Source: Begonia masoniana (Eukaryota > Streptophyta > Magnoliopsida > Cucurbitales > Begoniaceae). From it: a stretch of DNA of 64,000 bases. The stretch is from the NCBI GenBank assembly GCA_022432975.1, contig CM039516.1, forward strand, positions 36,545,599 to 36,609,598. The letters are read 5' to 3'. The position numbers and the translations under genes were made by a program. The notes under the pieces are model-generated. The model searched no databases, was not told where the DNA came from, and was given only the letters and a program-made list of their open reading frames with translations. The first letter of the stretch is position 1; every line of letters begins with the position of its first letter. Below, one piece after another: positions 58,503 to 64,000 of the stretch.

Positions 58503-59057
58503 GTGACATTAAGGCAGGTGAGGACGACGTTCCTCCTCCTGACGTATGATGCAGTTGATGGAGAATGGCCCGTGGGAGTGTGCTGAGCAGTAGGTGCGTT
58601 TTGACCCATGGGGATGTATGTACGTATTTTGAGAGTACTGGGTTAATATTGGGCAAAATATGTGTAAAGTTAGAACATAGTAGGATGCTTAGGATCTGGC
58701 TAGATGTTAGGTTCATGTTTTGAGGTTTTAAACGTTCTTAAAAACCTGTTTTATAAACTGTGTTTTTATAGTGTGTTCATTGGAACTGCTTGGAATTTAA
58801 AACAGGAGGATTTGTTCGATTTTTAAACGTATCCACACAGTTCGTTTTTATGAAAGTTTAACGTGCGTTTAGTTCGTTTAATTGGGAGGAATAGAATGTT
58901 GGTGTTTGCTCTCTGGAACTTCGAATTCCAGAGAGCACTTGTATAAAAAAAAAAGAGAGAGAAGAAAGAAAAGTTGAGAGAAAAGAATGAAGGAATGTGG
59001 AAGGCGACTGATCGCCATTGTGAGGGGCGACCAATCGCTCTTCCATGCCTTGTGTTC

Positions 59058-59203
59058 GGCGATCGATCTCCTGCATTTTGGAGATCGATCGCCCCTCACT
59101 TGGTTACACATTGGCGATCGATCTCCTGCAATTTTGGAGATCGATCACCCCTCCCATTTAGCAACTCGGCGATCGATTCTCCTGAATTTGGAGATCGATC
59201 GCC
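59058..59203. repeat. Three consecutive GATCGATC hairpins
   Basis: Hairpins at 59058-59093, 59113-59149 and 59168-59203, each formed by GGCGATCGATCTCC and GGAGATCGATCGCC around a 7-9-base loop. The first is a perfect 14-bp stem; the other two have one change each. Confidence 0.93.
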
Positions 59204-59429
59204 CCTCTCTGTTGGTCGCGGCTTTGACCCTTCTGGCCTTCCCCTTTAATTGTTTTGTTTTAATTAATTTTAAGTGTTTTATTAATTGTTTTAAATTGTT
59301 TAAGTTTATAAATGGTTTAAAACGTAGAATTCAATTCTGATTCCGGTTTAAATTCCGCTAGAGTTTATTTAAAGTATAAGGATAAAAAAATTATGTATGG
59401 GAAATGGGTACAGTATTAGGGTCGCTACA

Positions 59430-60531
59430 CTCGGTGGTGGAGAGTTGAGTATAATCGCCGGTGGTGAAGAAAGGAGATTAAGCGTAAAGGGCTTGAGACT
59501 GTATTTCAGACGATCTGTGGAGTAGGGGTTGAGGATGGGTTGGGTGGTAGAATAAAAAGGGGGTTGGGTTGGGTTGGGTTACAAGTCTGTTGGGCCAGAT
59601 GAGCTGCTGGAGATGTGAAGTGACGTGGGTTATAAATTTGTTGGGCCAGGACAGTGGGTCTGTGCACAGTATTAAGCCTTTGATAACATGTCAGTGCAGA
59701 ATGACCTATTTTTTGGCATATATGGCACCGGGCTTTGAACTGTTTGTTCGGCTTAGGTCCACACCAGTGGTAGGATCCTTGGGTGTTCTGGTGAAAACCA
59801 GACGGTGGTGGCCGAGAGTTCCATTCTGGGCAAGAAGGAAGAAAGTTTGCAGCGTTCACTTCTATTTGGCTCGGCGAACGGAGAAGAACAGTAGAATTTT
59901 GTTTTTTCAGTGGCGGTTGGTTTGGCCAATTTGTATAGAAACACGAAATTGTCATACTCGCTTCCAAGTCCGCCTAAAAAGTATATCACCCGATCCCGGT
60001 AAGACACTTGCTCTCCAATTTCTGCCATTGTATCATATAAATTTGTAACTTTCTGGATATACGTTGTAGCTGAAAAACCCTCTTTTGAAACAAAGTCTAA
60101 CTGGCTTTGCAGTTCTGTGATTCTCGCCAGCGAGGAAGAAGCAAGATACGAGCTAGAGCGCCCCAGGCTTCACTTGTTGTGTTGAAGGACACGATTTGTG
60201 GGAGCAAATCTTCAGAGATAGATGCGAAATCCAACTCAGAACAAGCGAATTATACCTCTCCTAGGTACTAAAATCTAGATTAAACTGAGACGAGGGTGAG
60301 TCGAGGAACTGGGGAGGTGAGGAAAAAGAACCGTCTAGAAGTTTGTTGATGTCATTCGCAGTAGCGACATGGAGAAGCTGGGCTTTCCAGATGAGATAGT
60401 TGTTGTTTTTGAGTTTGATGGTTATGTTGATTTGCAGAGGGAAATGGAGGTAACGAGAAGAAGAGAAGTGCTGAAGGGAAAGAGAGAATAGTGGAGCTGG
60501 AAGATGGCATCTATTTGGCTCTGATACCACA
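59430..60531 (-). pseudogene. COP-B gag
   Basis: The minus-strand start near 60505 reads MASSSSTI-like and NITIKLKNNNYLIWKAQLLH (the copia gag start), with a frame break near 60261. A later part (59506-60028) has YFLGGLGSEYDNFV and the zinc knuckle CHICQKIGHSALTC (CX2CX4HX4C intact). It is then rich in Pro/Gln up to the solo LTR. Several frameshifts separate the parts. Confidence 0.85.
60517..60529 (-). other. Primer-binding site of COP-B
   Basis: The minus strand reads TGGTATCAGAGCC, two bases from the 5' LTR. Confidence 0.9.
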
Positions 60532-60777
60532 TTAAGAACCCAGTGAGATTGGAAACTCGAGTCGGTCGATATGCAAATGAGGAAGAAGACGATGAGAATG
60601 ACAGTGAGGAGAGAGAAGAGAGAGAGAGAGAGAGATTGTCAAGAAAATGATTTATTCTTGTATTGAACTGTCAACTGATGTTTTAAATATATCCTGTAAA
60701 AAATGAAATGATGAGAAAGAGTACTAAACATTACAAACTAAACTACAATTCAACCATAAATAGTAGATACATTAACA
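60532..60777 (-). repeat. 5' LTR of COP-B
   Basis: About 246 bp, starting TGTTAATGTATC on the minus strand at 60777. Differs from the 3' LTR by many substitutions and a longer GA run (60615-60633), so the insertion is older than COP-A. Confidence 0.87.
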
Positions 60778-61413
60778 AAAAACACATATATTGTTGATTC
60801 GTTAAAATTATAATTTGAATAAAAAATTCACATTATAATCAGAATCTCAAATGTTTCAAAATTAGTGATGTAATTGCTTTCCCTCCATGAGATTCTTTGA
60901 TTCTCCACTCCACCTTGACCAAAATTCATTTTTCTAAGCCAAACAGAATAAAAAATTAGATTATTGGTGTTTCGGTCAAGATACAATGTAAAGAAACTTG
61001 ATCATCAACTTACCTTTGATTTTCAAACTATTTGTCACTCTTAGAATGTTGACTTATGACCAAAATTGCAATAAAATTGTTTTTTTGGCATTCCTCCTCT
61101 TTCTATGTTAGTTGTTTCTCTTTGGGATGGTGAGTAAAATTTTTAGTTTTTGGTTGCATTTAGATTAATTGTGTACTTTAAAATCCTTGCCATCAAAACT
61201 AAACTCACACCACAAATGTTGATGAAAAATTAATTATGTTTAAGACAAGAAATAAATCAACATGTTACTTTTTCACACATATGATTTTAAATGTTTCATT
61301 TTACAGAAATTATTTGTTCCTCCACACAGAGTATAAGTCTGACTCGATTACTGGTCAAGTGTTATACATTGAATTATTCGAGTTTGACCTATTCTAAAGG
61401 AACTAATATCTAA
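60778..61413. other. AT-rich spacer
   Basis: Nothing recognised. TCTAA at 61409-61413 is the left target duplication of the following Cassandra. Confidence 0.55.
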
Positions 61414-61498
61414 TGTAACGACCCCTCATCCCAGCAAGATATTGTCCGCCTCCGGGGATTGGGCCGCAGCCCAATATCCTCCCCTCACGGCTTTGTTT

Positions 61499-61587
61499 GG
61501 CGAGAGCACTTCCCGGAAGGTCACCCAACCTGGAATTACTCTCGCCGGAGTACGCTTAACTTCGGAGTTCTTATGGGATCCGTTGTC
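61499..61587 (-). other. 5S rRNA-derived segment, Cassandra left LTR
   Basis: The minus strand keeps GATCCCATAAGAACTCCGAA, AGTTAAGCGTACTCCGGCGA and GGTTGGGTGACCTTCCGGGA, close to plant 5S box A, intermediate element and box C. RNA polymerase III activity is plausible, not shown. Confidence 0.88.
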
Positions 61588-61955
61588 AATTGTGCTCCAA
61601 AACGCGTCTTACTATCTTGGGAGGGATCTCTTACATATGTTCATTTCCACATACTTCCCCAAGCGCTGTGGATTGTGACGACCCCCTCTTTACGACCTGT
61701 CACCTTCCGGCTCGCCCGCGCGGACGGACCGCCATCCTGGTTCCGGTTCGTGCAGCCATCGTACCAATACAGATTCAGGACTTACAGATTCGGGTCATCA
61801 CAATCACCCCCCTTGGGGGCCCACGTCCTCGTTGGCCACAATTCCGGTTGGGTACAGGCTTTGATACCATTTGTAACGACCCCCTCATCCCAGCAAAATA
61901 TTGTCCACTCCGGGGATTGGGCCGCAGCCCAATATCCTCCCTCACGGCTTTGTTT

Positions 61956-62044
61956 GGCGAAAGCACTTCCCGGAAGGTCACCCAACCTGGAATTACTCTC
62001 GCCGGAGTACGCTTAACTTCGGAGTTCTTATGGGATCCGTTGTC
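61956..62044 (-). other. 5S rRNA-derived segment, Cassandra right LTR
   Basis: Same block as in the left LTR, with AGTTAAGCGTACTCCGGCGA intact. Confidence 0.88.
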
Positions 62045-62264
62045 AATTGTGCTCCAAAACGCGTCTTACTATCTTGGGAGGGATCTCTTACATATGTTTC
62101 ATTTCCACATACTTCCCCAAGCGCTGTGGGATTGTGTACGACCCCCTCTTTACGACCTGTCACCTTCCGGCTCGTCCCCGCCGCGGCGTACCGCCATCTG
62201 GGTTACGGTGCGTTTGCATCCATCGTACAGTACAGATTCAGGATAAAGATTCGGGTTCATCACA

Positions 62265-62655
62265 TCTAACTGTTAGAATTGATGTGTGTTAATCAAATCC
62301 AAAAATCCAAAGACAGTATTAATCAAGTTAGAACCATAAAGATAAATAGTTGTCGATAATGTCCATGAATCCATTATTACCTTAATTATTAGTGTACGTA
62401 AATGGTTGACCGTGTTTTGCTGTGATAGAAAAACATGGTGTATATATTAGTTGCATTGTATAAAGGGTATATATATATAATTATATATATATATTATATA
62501 TATATATATCTATAATAGTCATATGATAGATAGTTTTTCAGTTTATTATAAAAGGGCTGGTATTTATTTTTTTGGGATATACTTGAAGGATGCATTCGCT
62601 TGATGCTTTGAGTGTTCACATATCAAAAGCAACAAAGAGGCTATCCTCAGCACCT
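62265..62655. other. AT-rich spacer with a TA microsatellite
   Basis: An AT repeat (about 62468-62510) with no coding potential. Confidence 0.7.
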
Positions 62656-62798
62656 TGTAACAACCCAAGAATTTTCTTTAATTACGTAGCTCTTAGATAG
62701 ATGTTTGATGGAGGTAATGTCATGGTAGGTGATAATCATACGTATTAAAAAGAAAGGAAAGTGTAATTAGAGAGGGATGTGATGAGAAAATGCTAAAA
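62656..62798 (+). repeat. LTR start fragment at the second gap
   Basis: TGTAACAACCCAAGAATTTT looks like the beginning of a further LTR, cut by the N gap. Confidence 0.45.
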
Positions 62799-62898
62799 NN
62801 NNNNNNNNNNNNNNNNNNNNNNNNNNNNNNNNNNNNNNNNNNNNNNNNNNNNNNNNNNNNNNNNNNNNNNNNNNNNNNNNNNNNNNNNNNNNNNNNNN
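62799..62898. other. Assembly gap (100 N)
   Basis: Exactly 100 N. Confidence 0.99.
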
Positions 62899-63073
62899 GT
62901 GATCATTACCTTACAAAGCTCTCCAAGATAAGTAAAAATGCCGATATATCCTCCTAGAGATCTAACGATTAGTGAAAACTGGATGTGAGATTTACCTGGC
63001 TAGTGTATGGATGTTCGGATGAAGGATAGAGTAGAAATTACAGGATATTCTAGTCCGAGAGTTGCCCTTGAGG

Positions 63074-63075
<2 letters not shown>
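62899..63075 (+). pseudogene. Ty3 pol fragment (protease-RT linker)
   Basis: Matches about 35600-35760 of GYP2 with many indels: TACCTGGCTAGTGT, ATTCTAGTCCGAGAGTT and GAGGCATT are recognisable. It is truncated by the gap and by a poly-T run. Confidence 0.75.

Positions 63076-63119
<44 letters not shown>
63076..63119. repeat. Poly-T run of 44 bases
   Basis: Uninterrupted T homopolymer joining a Ty3 pol fragment to a copia-flank copy. Confidence 0.9.
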
Positions 63120-63121
<2 letters not shown>

Positions 63122-64000
63122 CAGAATCAACCTTCTCAGGGGACATGAAGGTTCAGCTGAAATTACAAGGGGTCCCACAAGATAAGAATCAAACGATCTT
63201 GAGTTTCCGATGAAAAATCGGAGGACAATCACACTGTAGCTTTAGCAGTGATTCGAATGGAACGTCCTGGAGCTAAGGTCAGAACCGTGTAAGAAAGGCA
63301 ACAAAAAAACCACCTAAATTCTACATTCTCGAAGCATATAAATAAAAAAAAAAAAACTAGATAAGAACTCAAATGAATTCAATTAGTTATAACATTCTGT
63401 TGGAATGAGGAAGAGGGATTTTAGGAGAAAGGAAGTAGGAGGAGGAAAAATACAATTAGAGAGCAAACTAGATTGTAGAATTTCACTTCTTCTCAAAGAC
63501 CTCATATAATAGTCTTATGTATGGACTATTTGGTACATTGTCCAAAAGACAGAACTGAACCTCCCTAATTAATGCAATACATGCATTAATGTGACTTTCA
63601 ATGAATCAACAACTTCTGAGATACACCTTTCACATAATACTTGACTTAAACAATGAACCTTATTAAAAACATACATGAACTAAATATATTAAAATAGAAT
63701 TAAGCTATAATTTCAACATCCTCCCTTAAGCTTCATTCCTTACAAACTACGAGAATGAAGCCTTAGGCTTGTGAAAGTGCAATTGAGAGGCTGGTGAAAA
63801 TATCTGCAACTTGATCATTGGACTTCACATACTTCACTTGCACTTCAGACTTTGTAATGCAATCACGAAGAAAATGATACCTGTCTGTATATGATGGCTC
63901 TTATCATGAAACAAGGATCTTTGCCAATGGCACAATAGATGACTGTTGTCAACAAAAATTCTCGTAGGTTCTTCTTGTGGCATTTGTAGTTCTTTCAACA
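63120..64000 (-). repeat. Noisy copy of 7351-8232 with a COP-A-type 3' LTR
   Basis: Same order as at 7351: flanking DNA, LTR (about 63399-63718), polypurine tract and RNase H end. The RNase H frame is broken by many one-base indels. The LTR lacks several bases (for example in the CATATAATAGTCTTATG region). It runs off the right window edge. Confidence 0.88.

Larger units (their letters stand above)
56952..59429 (+). mobile_element. Ty3-type solo LTR inside COP-B (2478 bp)
   Basis: Starts TATAATACCCAGC (the usual TG is TA here) and ends GGGTCGCTACA. It is flanked by a perfect 5-bp duplication CTCGG (56947-56951 and 59430-59434). COP-B coding sequence resumes beyond it. It carries the intron-like module (57936-58502) and three hairpins (59058-59203). 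The 32655 and 33457 fragments belong to the same family. Confidence 0.9.
53619..60777 (-). mobile_element. Ty1-copia retrotransposon COP-B with a nested solo LTR
   Basis: Minus strand, LTRs at 53619-53853 and 60532-60777. Domain order gag, protease, integrase, RT, RNase H. Short LTRs and RNase H motifs (WSLAKQKVISHSSTE) suggest the Ale/Retrofit group. A Ty3-type solo LTR (56952-59429) lies between gag and protease. No clear target duplication could be read at the outer ends. All frames are broken many times. Confidence 0.9.
61414..62264 (-). mobile_element. Complete Cassandra TRIM retrotransposon
   Basis: LTRs 61414-61802 and 61872-62264 surround a 69-bp internal part. The latter has a primer site (TGGTATCAAAGCC, minus strand, 61857-61869) and a G-rich polypurine tract next to the left LTR (61803-61815). 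A perfect 5-bp duplication TCTAA (61409-61413 and 62265-62269) flanks it. It encodes no protein. The two LTRs carry 5S-like segments. Its borders define the Cassandra LTR limits used for the composite at 16510-20592. Confidence 0.93.

Noticed and set aside
61442..62292. Proteins of 60-218 residues in Cassandra
   Set aside because: They are read through 5S-like and LTR sequence in several frames; TRIM elements encode no protein.

Overview
This window is plant nuclear DNA built almost entirely from nested transposable elements. I see no host protein-coding gene that I can support. The plant assignment rests on several signs: Ty3 chromovirus (Tekay/Del-like) and Ty1-copia pol proteins, TTTAGGG-type telomere repeats, a Cassandra element carrying 5S rRNA sequence in its LTRs, and a SIRE/Maximus-type copia element. 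A eudicot is likely; I cannot fix the species. Two 100-N gaps (33357-33456 and 62799-62898) show that this is a scaffold, and the sequence next to both gaps looks poorly resolved.

Layout, left to right. 1-6253: a minus-strand Ty3/gypsy element (GYP1), cut by the window edge, with a 2.2-kb 5' LTR at 4072-6253. 7628-12378: a complete minus-strand Ty1-copia element (COP-A) with a 5-bp target duplication; its gag is broken by a telomere-repeat insertion. 12699-14246: a non-autonomous hAT-like element. 14887-21530: a Ty3 solo LTR that contains a 4.08-kb inverted composite of Cassandra units (16510-20592). About 22.7-32.6 kb: a decayed minus-strand SIRE/Maximus-type copia element with an extra ORF region, interrupted by a solo LTR (24825-26879). 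32655-34100: two opposed fragments of one LTR family around the first gap. 34.1-41550: a plus-strand Ty3 element (GYP2), split by a hAT-like element (34305-35421), with a 2.9-kb 3' LTR. 41551-47873: a minus-strand Ty3 element (GYP3) abutting GYP2. 47913-50220: the LTR of another Ty3 element, with its primer-binding site. 53619-60777: a minus-strand copia element (COP-B) containing a solo LTR (56952-59429). 61414-62264: a complete Cassandra. 62656-64000: junk around the second gap, ending in a noisy second copy of 7351-8232.

Two observations stand out. First, the Ty3-type LTRs here, although otherwise very different, share an intron-like module: a consensus 5' splice site, then a CCTACA box, and 400-700 nt later its reverse complement ending at an AG. 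The two boxes co-vary between families, which argues for a real long-range stem. Second, the 4.08-kb palindromic Cassandra composite carries a perfect 5-bp target duplication at its outer ends, so it seems to have integrated as one unit.

All pol genes are broken by stops, frameshifts, insertions or truncation. GYP2 integrase and GYP3 gag-pol are the best preserved. Element names GYP1-3, COP-A and COP-B are local labels.
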